Shown: positions 1-8,778, numbered from the stretch's first letter. The stretch: DNA of 33,515 bases from Candidatus Polarisedimenticola svalbardensis (GCA_014764515.1 JACXWD010000004.1:79537-113051); one strand, 5' to 3'. Notes: generated by a model from the letters alone, not told the origin. Made by a program: numbers and translations.

Positions 1-3
1 ACC

Positions 4-34
4 AGAACGCCCGGGAGAGTCTCCCGGGCGTTCT
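4..34. terminator. Perfect 15-bp hairpin, probable terminator of the gene upstream of the window
   Basis: Bases 4-18 are exactly complementary to bases 20-34, a GC-rich 15-bp stem with a minimal loop. It lies just before the leader of the cytochrome operon. It is not followed by a long T run, so as an intrinsic terminator it is atypical. A symmetric stem like this could also act for a gene arriving from the other side. It most likely insulates the operon from an upstream unit outside the window. Confidence 0.6.
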
Positions 35-38
35 ATTA

Positions 39-104
39 GGGGGCTACCCCGATGAAAACAGGCAATCTGCACTAATATTGAGTATCTTATTGCAGGCGCG
101 GGGT
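39..104 (+). promoter_or_regulatory. Leader able to form alternative stems before the first operon gene
   Basis: Read as RNA, ACCCCG at 46-51 can pair with CGGGGT at 99-104, enclosing a second stem GCAAT (62-66) with ATTGC (89-93). The same C-run at 47-50 can instead pair with the G-run at 40-43. The two pairings are mutually exclusive, and the downstream one ends a few bases before the ribosome binding site at about 109-114. I do not recognise a known riboswitch family, and it could be chance in GC-rich DNA. Confidence 0.22.
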
Positions 105-109
105 TTGCG
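94..109 (+). promoter_or_regulatory. Possible sigma54 (-24/-12) promoter element
   Basis: AGGCGCG-GGGT-TTGCG resembles the sigma54 consensus TGGCACG-N4-TTGCA, with GG and GC in the required spacing. It is the only GG-N10-GC match in the leader with good flanks, and an NtrC-type activator lies at the end of the same gene block. The problem is geometry: a start 12 bases past the GC falls on base 120, the A of the first ATG, which would make the transcript leaderless although a Shine-Dalgarno-like GGAGAG sits at 109-114. No convincing sigma70 promoter was seen in bases 35-119. Confidence 0.2.
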
Positions 110-119
110 GAGAGCGATC

Positions 120-2210
120 ATGAGGCGAGGCAAGGCGATCCCAGGATTGGGTCTGGCGGCGGTCCTGCTGCTGCTCACCTGCCCGGCCCTCCAGGCCGCC
201 GATGTCAATGGCTCGATCCTGGTCACCGGCGGAACCAACGAGATCGACGACGAGGAAACCGATGTCCTCGATCAGCGCTACCAGATCACCCTGGTCCAAC
301 CGGTTTCACAGTTCCTCGGATTCAACCTGAACTACATATACCGGGGGCTTGAAACCAGCCCCGAGAACGGCGTCGACTTCGAGCGCAGGACCTCCCAGCC
401 CGGCATCGAGCTGTCCTACAGCCGCAACCGGTTCTCATCCCGGATGACCTACCGGGAGCGGCGCACCCGTGGGACCAGCCCGGCGGACAAACTGGACGCC
501 ACCGCGTTCGTGGCCAGCGTTACCTGGGATCCTGAACGGGGCCCGCTGGCCCAGCTGCAGTACCGGGATGAAACCAACTTTTCGGATGTTGCGGTGTTTG
601 GAAGAGATGTCACCAACCGGACCTGGGATCTCGAAGTAGGCCGGGAATACAAGGACTGGTCCGCCTGGTACGAATATTCAAACGTCAATATCGACAACGC
701 TGTGGGCGAACTCTCTCTGGAACAGCAGCAGCACGAAGTCCGAGGCAGCTACCAGTTCAAGACCTGGCAGGACCGGATGATCTTTTTCGCCAACGGTCAG
801 GTCCGGAAGGTGGACAACGACTCCCGGGTCCCCAGCGGCACCCTGTTTGACCAGCCGGTGCCGGCCCGTGGTGGACTGTTCGCCGTGGACACCACCCCGG
901 AGATCTGGCGCCTGGAGCCGGCGCCTGCCCTGGTTGACGGCGACACCGAAACACCGGTAGAGCCCGACATCAACATCGGCGGGGCCAACACGTTCCGGAA
1001 CATCGGTCTTGACCTGGGGTTCATCCGTCCGGTGAGCCAGCTGGAAGTGACGGTGGACCGATTGTCAGGCCCCGGCCTGATCTGGGAGGTCTACCACAGC
1101 CCGGACAACCTGAACTGGGAACTGGTGCCGGGGGTAACCTCCCTGTGGGACACTGCATTCTTGAGGTACTCCATCCAGTTCCCGGAAACCGAGGATCAGT
1201 ATTTCAAGGCGGTGAACGTCAGCGTCAACTCCGAAACCGACGTGCTGGTCACCGAAATTCGCGCCTTGCGGGAGGTGCAAAGTACCGGTAGAACCACGGG
1301 GCAGTCCACCGACATCCGCACCGATCTCAACCTGCTGTTCCAACCGAACGAACGGGTCTACAGCAGTTTTTCCCTGGGATACAACGATGAGGACGATGTC
1401 GTCCCCGGTGTATCCATTCGCGGCCTCCGGGATCTGTACTACACCAGCAGCGTCCGTGTTGTCCTGACGCCGGAACTGGATCTGAGCATGCATTACGGCT
1501 TTTCCAACCGGGAGGAAGACCGGGAGCCGGTGATCGAAAGGGGCGACCGATCCTACGGAGCCGGCCTGACATGGACACCGTTGCCGGCGGTGGACGGCCA
1601 GCTGAACTTCAACCATCGGGAAGAAAGCGAGCGGGGGGCCACCCTCCGGCTGGATGATACGGTTCGCCTGCGGCTGGCCACCGAACTGTTCCCGGAACTG
1701 CTCCTGACTACCGAACTGCTGGCCAACGATTCGGACAACGATTTCGCCGGGTTCAGCCAGTCCAGCTGGACCTGGCGGGAGTCACTGATCAGCCGCCCAA
1801 CCCGGCGATGGACCCTGTCCGGTGCATACAGCTACACCGAGTTCGATTCCACCGGGTCGGTGAACCTGTCGAAGCGGACCTCCCTGACGGTGCGAACCGC
1901 CTGGATGCCGGTGCCGACCGTCAACATCGGTGCGACCTACGGCGAGGGCAAGGATGACAACCAGGAAACATCCGACGAACGCTACTTCCTGGTCTGGACC
2001 CCGGGCCGCAAACTGACCTGTTCCCTGGTTTATAATGATAATGAAGCGGTAGGGTTTCGACAGCTCACCAGCGCCAGCGCTCAAGTGCAGTACCGGCCCC
2101 ACCGCAGGCTCCGTCTGTTCGTCACCGGCAGCCGGTCTGAAGAGGCGGTGGTGAACCTGGCCGTGGCAGAGACCACCAGCATCCGGGCGGGACTCAGCCT
2201 GACCCTGTAA
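120..2210 (+). CDS. Outer-membrane beta-barrel with embedded discoidin-like domain (channel component, OscE/F/G-type)
   Basis: 696 residues. The signal peptide (residues 1-26, ending ALQA) fixes the ATG at 120, which has GGAGAG 6 bases upstream; the frame is open further upstream but without a signal sequence. Residues about 30-235 and 395-696 are alternating hydrophobic/polar segments rich in Tyr, Arg and Asp, typical of a large porin-like barrel. Residues about 285-385 interrupt this with a globular domain resembling the F5/8 type C (discoidin) fold (WEVYHSPDNLNWELV, then a YFKAVNVSV-like strand). The protein ends SLTL rather than in Phe. It leads the operon and is 12 bases ahead of the lipoprotein gene. 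By position and partners it matches the channel-like parts of the published omcS-companion cluster; secretion of the cytochrome through it is inference. An electron-conduit porin of the MtrB/PioB sort is the alternative. Confidence 0.72.
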   Translation: MRRGKAIPGLGLAAVLLLLTCPALQAADVNGSILVTGGTNEIDDEETDVLDQRYQITLVQPVSQFLGFNLNYIYRGLETSPENGVDFERRTSQPGIELSYSRNRFSSRMTYRERRTRGTSPADKLDATAFVASVTWDPERGPLAQLQYRDETNFSDVAVFGRDVTNRTWDLEVGREYKDWSAWYEYSNVNIDNAVGELSLEQQQHEVRGSYQFKTWQDRMIFFANGQVRKVDNDSRVPSGTLFDQPVPARGGLFAVDTTPEIWRLEPAPALVDGDTETPVEPDINIGGANTFRNIGLDLGFIRPVSQLEVTVDRLSGPGLIWEVYHSPDNLNWELVPGVTSLWDTAFLRYSIQFPETEDQYFKAVNVSVNSETDVLVTEIRALREVQSTGRTTGQSTDIRTDLNLLFQPNERVYSSFSLGYNDEDDVVPGVSIRGLRDLYYTSSVRVVLTPELDLSMHYGFSNREEDREPVIERGDRSYGAGLTWTPLPAVDGQLNFNHREESERGATLRLDDTVRLRLATELFPELLLTTELLANDSDNDFAGFSQSSWTWRESLISRPTRRWTLSGAYSYTEFDSTGSVNLSKRTSLTVRTAWMPVPTVNIGATYGEGKDDNQETSDERYFLVWTPGRKLTCSLVYNDNEAVGFRQLTSASAQVQYRPHRRLRLFVTGSRSEEAVVNLAVAETTSIRAGLSLTL

Positions 2211-2222
2211 CGGAGTAACCAG

Positions 2223-2801
2223 ATGAACTTGAAACGTCGATTATCGGTACTGGCCCTGATCCTGGCCGCGGCAGCCTTCGCCGGCTGTGGCCGGGGGATG
2301 CGGCCTACCAAGTTCACCAATTCCGACTACAACTTCGCATATCTCGAGAGGGTCGCCATCCTGCCGTTGTTGAACATGTCGGAAGACCGCCAGGCCGGTT
2401 CCCGGGCGACACGGATCCTGATCACCGAACTCCTGGCCAGCGAGGCGGTGGACGTGGTGGAGCCTGGAGAGACGCGAGCCGCCTTGAACCGGATCACCTC
2501 CGGTGACCCGACCCCGACCACCGAACAGATCATCGCACTAGGCAAGGCGCTGAACGTCCAGGCAGTGCTCCAGGGCAGCGTGGCCCAGTCCGGGTCCAGT
2601 ATGGCCGGTACGGTGATGATCCCGGTAGTGACCCTGGATGTGCACATGCTGGAAACCGAATCGGGACAGGTCATCTGGGCCGCCACACACACCGAGAAAG
2701 GCAGCTCCGCCGGGGCCGCGATCCTGGGGACCGGATCGGAGCCGATCTCACAGACCACCCGGCGATGCGCGCGGCGTATCATCAAAACCCTGGTGAACTG
2801 A
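2223..2801 (+). CDS. Small CsgG/GNA1162-like outer-membrane lipoprotein
   Basis: 192 residues, with ATG preceded by CGGAG. The N-terminus is a lipoprotein signal: basic start, hydrophobic core, then FAGC with Cys22 as the lipidation site. The mature part has the pattern of the CsgG/TolB-N/DUF799 group: an opening strand VAILPLLNMS near residue 45, a helix leading to ITELL, a VDVVEP strand, the segment ALNVQAVLQGSVAQ, and a closing strand ETESGQVIWAATH. Such lipoproteins form or plug outer-membrane secretion pores or sit on the inner leaflet beside barrels. It lies between the barrel gene and a second CsgG-like protein, so the three probably form one export assembly (OscEFG-type). The exact subfamily is uncertain. 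Confidence 0.72.
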   Translation: MNLKRRLSVLALILAAAAFAGCGRGMRPTKFTNSDYNFAYLERVAILPLLNMSEDRQAGSRATRILITELLASEAVDVVEPGETRAALNRITSGDPTPTTEQIIALGKALNVQAVLQGSVAQSGSSMAGTVMIPVVTLDVHMLETESGQVIWAATHTEKGSSAGAAILGTGSEPISQTTRRCARRIIKTLVN

Positions 2802-2824
2802 TCGGCTCCCGGGCGGCCAGCACC

Positions 2825-3916
2825 ATGTGGCGAGCATTCACCCGACCGATACTGTTAGCGCTGGTGGCCGCATCGTGTTGCACCGCGGCCATGGCATCCG
2901 GTCCGCCACGTTTGGTCCTCCTCCCGGTCCAGGACCGGATCGGCAACCCGGAATTGGCTGAGTTGGTACGGCGGACGGTTCGGGAGGAGTTGGCCGGCCG
3001 GTTCATCCTGACCCATCCCATGACGGTACGGGACGGATTGCGGGCAGGCCGTATCCGGGATGCCGGCGCCACCACTCCTTCTCGACTGGCCGGCCTGGCC
3101 CTGGAACTGGATGCGACCCGTTTCCTGTCCGTCACCCTCCACCAGGCGGTGGAGGGCGCGATACCGATCATTACCCTCTCCGCCCAATCTTTCGAAGCCG
3201 GGGAAAACCGTTTGAGCTGGGCCGGCTTCCGGTCCGCCTCCGGTCTGGACGAACGCAAGATGCTGGGCCTGGGAGTCATCGAAAATCTGGACGACCTGGC
3301 ACGCCGTACAACACGCCGGCTGATGGAGGATTTCCTCAAGCCCGAAACCGGTCGGACCGGCCGGATTAAGGTACCCACCCCCAAGGAGGGCACCTATCTC
3401 CGCAGCATGCTCAATACCCGGACCATGAGCAAGATGGCGGTGCTGCCGTTCGATTCGGTGGTTAACCGCCAGCCCCAGGCCGCCGCGGAAATGGCCACAG
3501 CCGCACTCATGGCGGTGCTGCATCGCAAGGGCGCCCCCCTGACCCATCCGGGAATCGTGGACGAAACCCTTCGCCGACGCTACGAGCAGCGTTATGGCGG
3601 GCTGGACGAACTGTCCCGGGCGGCGCTCAAGATCGGTGGCGGAGCCCGCTGGTTCATCACGGGAACCGTGGAAACCCTTGAAATGAAAGGGGGTATCGAG
3701 CCGGTACCCTGGATCGCACTGGGGGTTCGGGTGGTGGACGTGGAAACCGGACAGATTTTCTGGATTGGCGGACTGGAGAGAACCGGCGAGGAAGAGGAAA
3801 ATGTATTTGGTCTGGACCGGGTGCACTCCCCGGGAGAATTGCTGGACGGCATGCTGGACGGGATCAGCGCCGCATTTCTTCGAACGGTCGAAGTAGAAAG
3901 GGATGGATCCAAGTGA
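2825..3916 (+). CDS. Periplasmic protein with two tandem CsgG/TolB-N-like domains
   Basis: 363 residues. I start at ATG 2825, which gives a signal peptide (residues 1-25, ending AMA). The same frame opens at 2765 inside the preceding gene but would put 20 hydrophilic residues ahead of the signal. Domain 1 (about 28-175) opens with the strand RLVLLPVQD and domain 2 (about 203-355) with KMAVLPFDS. Both continue with a helix and later a strand, the second ending VDVETGQIFWIGG, very like the preceding lipoprotein. Two Cys in SCC at residues 17-18 do not form a good lipobox. The gene ends in a GTGA overlap with the isomerase gene. I read it as a duplicated CsgG-like subunit of the same envelope assembly; nothing suggests an enzyme. 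Confidence 0.68.
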   Translation: MWRAFTRPILLALVAASCCTAAMASGPPRLVLLPVQDRIGNPELAELVRRTVREELAGRFILTHPMTVRDGLRAGRIRDAGATTPSRLAGLALELDATRFLSVTLHQAVEGAIPIITLSAQSFEAGENRLSWAGFRSASGLDERKMLGLGVIENLDDLARRTTRRLMEDFLKPETGRTGRIKVPTPKEGTYLRSMLNTRTMSKMAVLPFDSVVNRQPQAAAEMATAALMAVLHRKGAPLTHPGIVDETLRRRYEQRYGGLDELSRAALKIGGGARWFITGTVETLEMKGGIEPVPWIALGVRVVDVETGQIFWIGGLERTGEEEENVFGLDRVHSPGELLDGMLDGISAAFLRTVEVERDGSK

Positions 3917-5637
3917 AGCGCATCCTCATTTTCATATCGATAAGCCTGCTTGCCGGTTTCGCGGCAGTGGGAGCCCCGGATACAACCAAGACTCCCTCCC
4001 CCAAAAAGCAGGCGGAGCCCAACGTGGTGGCCACCGTCAACGGAGAACCGATCCTCCTCAAAGACATTGAAAGCCGTCTTGGCAAGATTCACGGCGAAGC
4101 GATGGACAGCGAACGCGCCGGTTTCGATCTGGACCTGCTGCTTTTCAAAATGACCAACGACCTCCTCCTGGGCCAGGAAGCCAGGGCCCTCGAGATGGAC
4201 CAGGAACCGCCGACCAACGATCAGATCCGGCTTTTCCGCAACGACCTGCTGCTGAAGGTCCTGGACGCCGAAGAAGTGGTGGAGCCGTCCCGGCCAACCG
4301 ATGAGGAGATCGCCGAGCGGTACGAACTGCTGTACCGCAGGATCACTCTTCGTGTGATCACCAAGTACGAACAGGAGGAGACCGGGGAGGTTATCGCGCT
4401 GCTGGAAGAGGGCGCTGATGTCGCCGACGTGGCCAGGGATCACTCGGTGGACCCTTACGCTCTACGAGGCGGTCTGGTAGACGGCATCGCCCGGATCGAC
4501 CTCCAGAAAGACATCGCAGACTTCGCATTCGAGATGAGCCCCGGGCAGGTCGCCGGTCCGATCCGAACCGACCTGGGCTGGTCGGTGATCAAGGTGGAGA
4601 GCTTTGAAGATGCCGACCCGGAACTGTTCGACGCCCGCAAGCGGAAGGTCTCCAGCCTGGTGCAATACGAGAAGGCGACCGAGCTGCGATCGAAATTGAC
4701 GATAGAAACCAAGGCCAACCACCCGGTCAAGATCGACCAGAAGGCGGTGGAGGCAGTGAAACCGAAACGGCTGCCTGACGCCCGCCTGACGCCGGACTAT
4801 CCGGACCCGGATGCCGTCGTGGTCCGCATCGGCGAGAGCCGCACCATCACCGCCGAGGAATACGGCAGGGCTCTCCTGACCCGCTGGAGCGGGGTCCGCA
4901 ACGAAGAGGCGGCGGTGGCCGCCGCTCCGATCATCCTCCAGAAGACCATCGACAAGGAACTGCTGCTGGCCGAGGCGGAAGACAGGGGCTACTCCGATCG
5001 ACCGAAATTCAAGCATGCGGTAAACAACCGGGAAACCGAACTGCTGATCCCCCGTTACCTGGACCAGGTCGTCGCGCCCCGGGTGAAGGTGACGGAGGAA
5101 GATCTCAAGCAATATTTCGCCGACCATGTAGACGAATTCCACAAGCTGCCCCGGGTCCGGCTGGGCCAGATCACCGTGGCTACCGAAGAGACAGCCCTCC
5201 GGCTGGCGGATCAGCTCAGGGACGGCGCCGACCTGGCCTGGCTGGTAAAACAGCACTCCATCGACCGTTACAAGGAGGCCGGTGGTGATCGGGGCTGGAT
5301 GACCCCGAACCCGGGCCTGGACCGGATCCACGACCAGTTGCTGGAAGCTCCCAAGGGGACCATCCTCGACCCGTTCGGGGTGACGGACAACTGGCAGGTG
5401 CTCATGGTCACCGGAAGGGAAGAGCAGGGCCTGTACACGTTCGACGAGATCTCGGGGAACATCCGCAAGAAGGTTCTCAAGGATAAGTTCGTCGTCGTCC
5501 TGGACGAATTCATGAAAAAACTCCGGGAGCGGGCTGAAATCACAGTCAACAAAGATGTCCTGGCCACCCTCAACATCAGTGGAACGATGGAGGCTGCTGC
5601 CGGGGAAGAGGGAGAACATGGTGCGCACGGCCATTAG
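3913..5637 (+). CDS. Periplasmic SurA-like prolyl isomerase with two parvulin domains (OscH-type chaperone)
   Basis: 574 residues from GTG 3913, which overlaps the previous stop by 4 bases (GTGA). A signal peptide ends near AVGA (residue 21). The architecture is a doubled SurA: a SurA-N-like helical segment starting VVATVNGEPILLKDI (about 38-130), parvulin 1 (about 142-230, with DVARDHSVDP and ending GWSVIKVES), a second helical segment from about residue 300 (ITAEEYGRALLTRW), and parvulin 2 (about 412-502, with LVKQHSIDRYKEAGGDRGW and WQVLMVTGRE). The last residues are a Gly/Glu/His tail. Parvulins isomerise X-Pro bonds and SurA escorts outer-membrane proteins. The cytochromes here are full of His-x-Pro and Pro-His pairs, likely clients. 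In Geobacter an isomerase-containing chaperone is required for OmcS nanowires. Whether both catalytic sites are active cannot be judged here. Confidence 0.85.
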   Translation: MKRILIFISISLLAGFAAVGAPDTTKTPSPKKQAEPNVVATVNGEPILLKDIESRLGKIHGEAMDSERAGFDLDLLLFKMTNDLLLGQEARALEMDQEPPTNDQIRLFRNDLLLKVLDAEEVVEPSRPTDEEIAERYELLYRRITLRVITKYEQEETGEVIALLEEGADVADVARDHSVDPYALRGGLVDGIARIDLQKDIADFAFEMSPGQVAGPIRTDLGWSVIKVESFEDADPELFDARKRKVSSLVQYEKATELRSKLTIETKANHPVKIDQKAVEAVKPKRLPDARLTPDYPDPDAVVVRIGESRTITAEEYGRALLTRWSGVRNEEAAVAAAPIILQKTIDKELLLAEAEDRGYSDRPKFKHAVNNRETELLIPRYLDQVVAPRVKVTEEDLKQYFADHVDEFHKLPRVRLGQITVATEETALRLADQLRDGADLAWLVKQHSIDRYKEAGGDRGWMTPNPGLDRIHDQLLEAPKGTILDPFGVTDNWQVLMVTGREEQGLYTFDEISGNIRKKVLKDKFVVVLDEFMKKLRERAEITVNKDVLATLNISGTMEAAAGEEGEHGAHGH

Positions 5638-7549
5638 ACACCGGGTCCTGACCTGCGGGATCGTCTTCGTCCTTGCGTTTGCGCTGCCGGCGACAGCACA
5701 GCTCAAAAAGGGCAAGCGGTTCGATAAAGGCAGCAGTTGCCTTGAGTGCCACGAAGATGTGGGCAAGGGGTTCCGGGTCACCCACGACCCTTTGAAGAAG
5801 GGTGAGTGCGGTTCCTGCCACAAGCCTCATGGACTGGTAGGCGCCCTGCGCCTGCAGAAGGAAGAGCCGGACCTCTGCCTGGATTGCCATGATGCCGGTT
5901 CAATCGACCTGAACGCCAGGCATGTCCACCCGAACACCGACAACTGCTCAACCTGCCACGCCCCCCACGGTTCGGATAACCAGGCTCTCCTGGTCAGCCC
6001 TGCCGCCCAGTTGTGCCGGGACTGCCATGACGGCGACGGGTTCAAGCAGCAGGTGGTCCATGCTCCGGTGGCGAACGGCTGCAAGTCATGCCACGTCCGC
6101 CACGGCAGCCCCCACGAGGGAATGCTGAAAAGCGAGCGGGAAGCGTTGTGCGGCTCCTGCCACAGTGGTCAGGCCGGCGGTTTCCGCTCGGCCCATGCCG
6201 GTGTCTCGGTGGAGGGAGCGGATTGCGCCTCCTGCCATCCACCCCACTCCGCCGCCTCCGCCGGCCTGTTGAAGGCATCGGTCCATCCCGAACTGGATTG
6301 CGCCACCTGCCATGAAGACGGCAATGGAGCCGCTCCGGCCGACGGTGCGGCCATCTGCCTGAACTGCCACGACATGCCGGAGAAGCCGGCAGGCGGATCG
6401 ATCCACCCGCCTGCAGCGGCCGGCGACTGTCTCGACTGCCACAACCCGCACACCTCGGACCACGCGCCCCTTCTGGTTGCATCTCAACAGATGACCTGCG
6501 GGACCTGCCACGACGGCATCGTCGACAAGGCGGCCGGTCCCCATGCCCACCCGGTAGCCCTGGAATGCGCCAACTGCCACACCGGGCACAGCTCCGGCCA
6601 GAACAACCTGCTGGTGGCGGAAGCACGGGCCCTGTGCGTTTCCTGCCATGACGACCCGGAACAGTCCGGCGACCCGGTGATCCACCCCCCTGCTACCGGC
6701 GACTGCATCGATTGCCACGACCCTCACGGCTCGGGCCTCCGCGGGATGCTGCTGGCCGAACAGGTGGAGCTTTGCGGCGACTGCCACAGCGACATCGGCA
6801 CCCTTTCCGGTATGCCGGTGGTCCATTCACCTGCGGCCACCGGCTCCTGTTCCTCCTGCCACCTGCCCCACTCCGGGCCGGACAAGCTGGTCCGGGCCCA
6901 GGGGGCGGAGCTGTGCCGGGACTGCCACGGGGCGATGCTGGACACAGCCGAGGGGCTGCCGAAACACGGACCTTTCGACGACGGCGACTGCTCCACCTGC
7001 CACGTCCCCCACGCATCGGAGACTGCCGGTCTGCTGGTGGAAGGCCAGCAGGCGCTGTGCGCCAACTGCCACGATGTGGAAACGGCCCAGCCCGCCGGTG
7101 GTTCCAGCCACAAACCGGCTGCCGACGGCCGGTGCAGTGCATGCCACCAGCCCCACGCAAGCAAGAACAACGCGTTTCTCAACGCCAAGCCGAGAGCGCT
7201 GTGCGCCAGCTGTCATGGCGCGCTGGAGAAGCGTTTGACCGACGAGGTCGCCCACGCTCCGGCGGCGGATACAGACGGCTGCCTGACCTGTCACAGCCCC
7301 CACGTGAGCCGGAACCCGGGACTGCTGCTTGAGCCTGCCACCGCCACCTGCCTCGGCTGCCACGATGGCGACGAACCGGACTTCGGCAAGAAACACCTGG
7401 GCTTCGCGGCGGAATCCATCGACTGCCGCTCGTGCCACGATCCCCATGCTTCCCCCTTGACCGGCATGCTGTTGCCGGTACTCCATCCGCCGTTTGCCGA
7501 AGGGGACTGCGCCACCTGCCATGGTGACACCGAGGGAGGCCGGCCATGA
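5618..7549 (+). CDS. 26-heme doubled-CXXCH cytochrome c
   Basis: 643 residues. ATG 5618, preceded by GAAGAGGGA, gives a signal peptide ending ATAQ and overlaps the isomerase gene by 20 bases; earlier in-frame starts would lack a signal. I count 26 CXXCH motifs, all canonical, about one per 25 residues. They fall into a repeated two-heme unit of roughly 50 residues of the form HxPxxxGxCxxCHxPHxS, then Leu-Leu, then LCxxCH. The HxP and PH histidines are the likely distal ligands, giving bis-His hemes. The protein stops immediately after motif 26, in the middle of a unit. It is probably a periplasmic or surface electron reservoir or wire feeding the hexaheme cytochrome; its exact place is not shown by sequence. 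It is coupled by ATGA to the next cytochrome gene. Confidence 0.92.
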   Translation: MVRTAIRHRVLTCGIVFVLAFALPATAQLKKGKRFDKGSSCLECHEDVGKGFRVTHDPLKKGECGSCHKPHGLVGALRLQKEEPDLCLDCHDAGSIDLNARHVHPNTDNCSTCHAPHGSDNQALLVSPAAQLCRDCHDGDGFKQQVVHAPVANGCKSCHVRHGSPHEGMLKSEREALCGSCHSGQAGGFRSAHAGVSVEGADCASCHPPHSAASAGLLKASVHPELDCATCHEDGNGAAPADGAAICLNCHDMPEKPAGGSIHPPAAAGDCLDCHNPHTSDHAPLLVASQQMTCGTCHDGIVDKAAGPHAHPVALECANCHTGHSSGQNNLLVAEARALCVSCHDDPEQSGDPVIHPPATGDCIDCHDPHGSGLRGMLLAEQVELCGDCHSDIGTLSGMPVVHSPAATGSCSSCHLPHSGPDKLVRAQGAELCRDCHGAMLDTAEGLPKHGPFDDGDCSTCHVPHASETAGLLVEGQQALCANCHDVETAQPAGGSSHKPAADGRCSACHQPHASKNNAFLNAKPRALCASCHGALEKRLTDEVAHAPAADTDGCLTCHSPHVSRNPGLLLEPATATCLGCHDGDEPDFGKKHLGFAAESIDCRSCHDPHASPLTGMLLPVLHPPFAEGDCATCHGDTEGGRP

Positions 7550-8778
7550 AGATCCTCAAGGTAACCCTGTTGTTTTTGCTCCTCTCATCGGTCGCCATGG
7601 CGGTGGATATCGATCAGGGCGAGATCTGCCTGATGTGCCACGACAGCCTGGCGGAGCAGCTCCAGGCAGCCGTCCCCCACGCACCTGCAGCCGCCGGCGA
7701 GTGCAGCGCCTGTCACAACCCTCACGTTTCCAGGTTCGAGCATCTGCTCCAGGACCGGCCCGGACCGCTGTGCCTTTCCTGCCACGAGGATCTGGGACAG
7801 GAACTGGATCGCGCCGTCGTCCACCAGCCGGTAGCCGAGGGTCGCTGCGTCGACTGTCATACCCCCCATGGGGGACCGAACCCGAAGTTGCTGGTACGGG
7901 ATACGGCAACCTTGTGCGCCGGCTGTCACGAGGACATCAACCGCTGGAAGAAACTCCCGGTACAGCACCCGCCGTTTGCAAAGGGCGATTGCAGCACCTG
8001 CCATGAGCCCCATGCATCGGATCATGATGCCCTTTCGGCCCGTCCCATCGGCGAGAGCTGCACCCAGTGCCATCAGGTGGACATTACCTTCAAGTCGGCC
8101 CACCAGGGCTACCCGGTTGAGACCGCAGCCTGCCAGCAGTGCCACGACCCCCACGCTTCGGCCCAGGCCGGCCTGTTCCGCAAACAACTCCATCCCCCGT
8201 TCGAGTCCGGGCGCTGTACCGCCTGCCATGCTCTTCCGGGATCGGAAGAGCCTTTCAGCACCCGCTTGCCGATGGACAAGCTTTGCGGCGACTGCCATGA
8301 AGAACAGGTGGAGCGCTCCCGGAACGCACCGTTCCCCCACGTCTCCGCCGGTGGCGGCGACTGCCAGCTCTGCCACAACCCTCACACTGCTGACGGCAGC
8401 GGTCTCCTGAACAAACCGATGGAGGCACTCTGCCTGTCCTGCCACGACCCGGGCGGATCCTCAACCGGCTGGGCCGGGAGGTACGTGAGTCACGGCAATG
8501 GCCTGGAATGCAGCAACTGTCATGAGCCTCACGGCGGCGACCATCCGATCCTGATGGTCGAGACGGTCATGGACACCTGCAACGCCTGCCACGAACACCA
8601 GCACAACGTGGCCCATCCCCAGGGCGAAGCGACCCGGGATCCTCGAACCGGAAGGAGTATGGACTGCATCTCCTGCCACGGTATCCACGATGCGCCTCAC
8701 CCCAAATTCATGCATCGGGAATCGGACCGGGAACTCTGCATCGGATGCCACAAGAACCTGGGGAGGAGAGACCGATGA
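7546..8778 (+). CDS. 16-heme doubled-CXXCH cytochrome c
   Basis: 410 residues, with ATG 7546 in an ATGA overlap and GAGGGAGG upstream. The signal peptide ends VAMA (residue 18 or 19). It has 16 canonical CXXCH motifs in the same two-heme repeat as its neighbour, and the two are clearly paralogous. Its first motif (CLMCH) is the second half of a unit, complementary to the half unit that ends the 26-heme protein. Spacing is looser than in the neighbour, with longer linkers between motifs 7 and 8 and between 14 and 15 (the latter with several extra His). Heme attachment would use the periplasmic cytochrome c maturation system. The role is inferred to be electron transfer between the periplasm or outer membrane and the hexaheme filament. 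Confidence 0.92.
   Translation: MKILKVTLLFLLLSSVAMAVDIDQGEICLMCHDSLAEQLQAAVPHAPAAAGECSACHNPHVSRFEHLLQDRPGPLCLSCHEDLGQELDRAVVHQPVAEGRCVDCHTPHGGPNPKLLVRDTATLCAGCHEDINRWKKLPVQHPPFAKGDCSTCHEPHASDHDALSARPIGESCTQCHQVDITFKSAHQGYPVETAACQQCHDPHASAQAGLFRKQLHPPFESGRCTACHALPGSEEPFSTRLPMDKLCGDCHEEQVERSRNAPFPHVSAGGGDCQLCHNPHTADGSGLLNKPMEALCLSCHDPGGSSTGWAGRYVSHGNGLECSNCHEPHGGDHPILMVETVMDTCNACHEHQHNVAHPQGEATRDPRTGRSMDCISCHGIHDAPHPKFMHRESDRELCIGCHKNLGRRDR

Noticed and set aside
39-119. c-di-GMP or similar known riboswitch in the operon leader
   Set aside because: The conserved core sequences of GEMM-type riboswitches are absent; only generic pairing is visible.
2765-2824. Upstream start for the tandem CsgG-like protein
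   Set aside because: It would put 20 hydrophilic residues before the signal peptide and overlap the lipoprotein gene; ATG 2825 gives a normal signal sequence.
5618-8778. DNA-level tandem repeat or CRISPR-like array suggested by recurring TGCCAC
   Set aside because: The periodicity comes from the CXXCH codons of the two cytochromes. Spacing varies and the intervening bases are coding.
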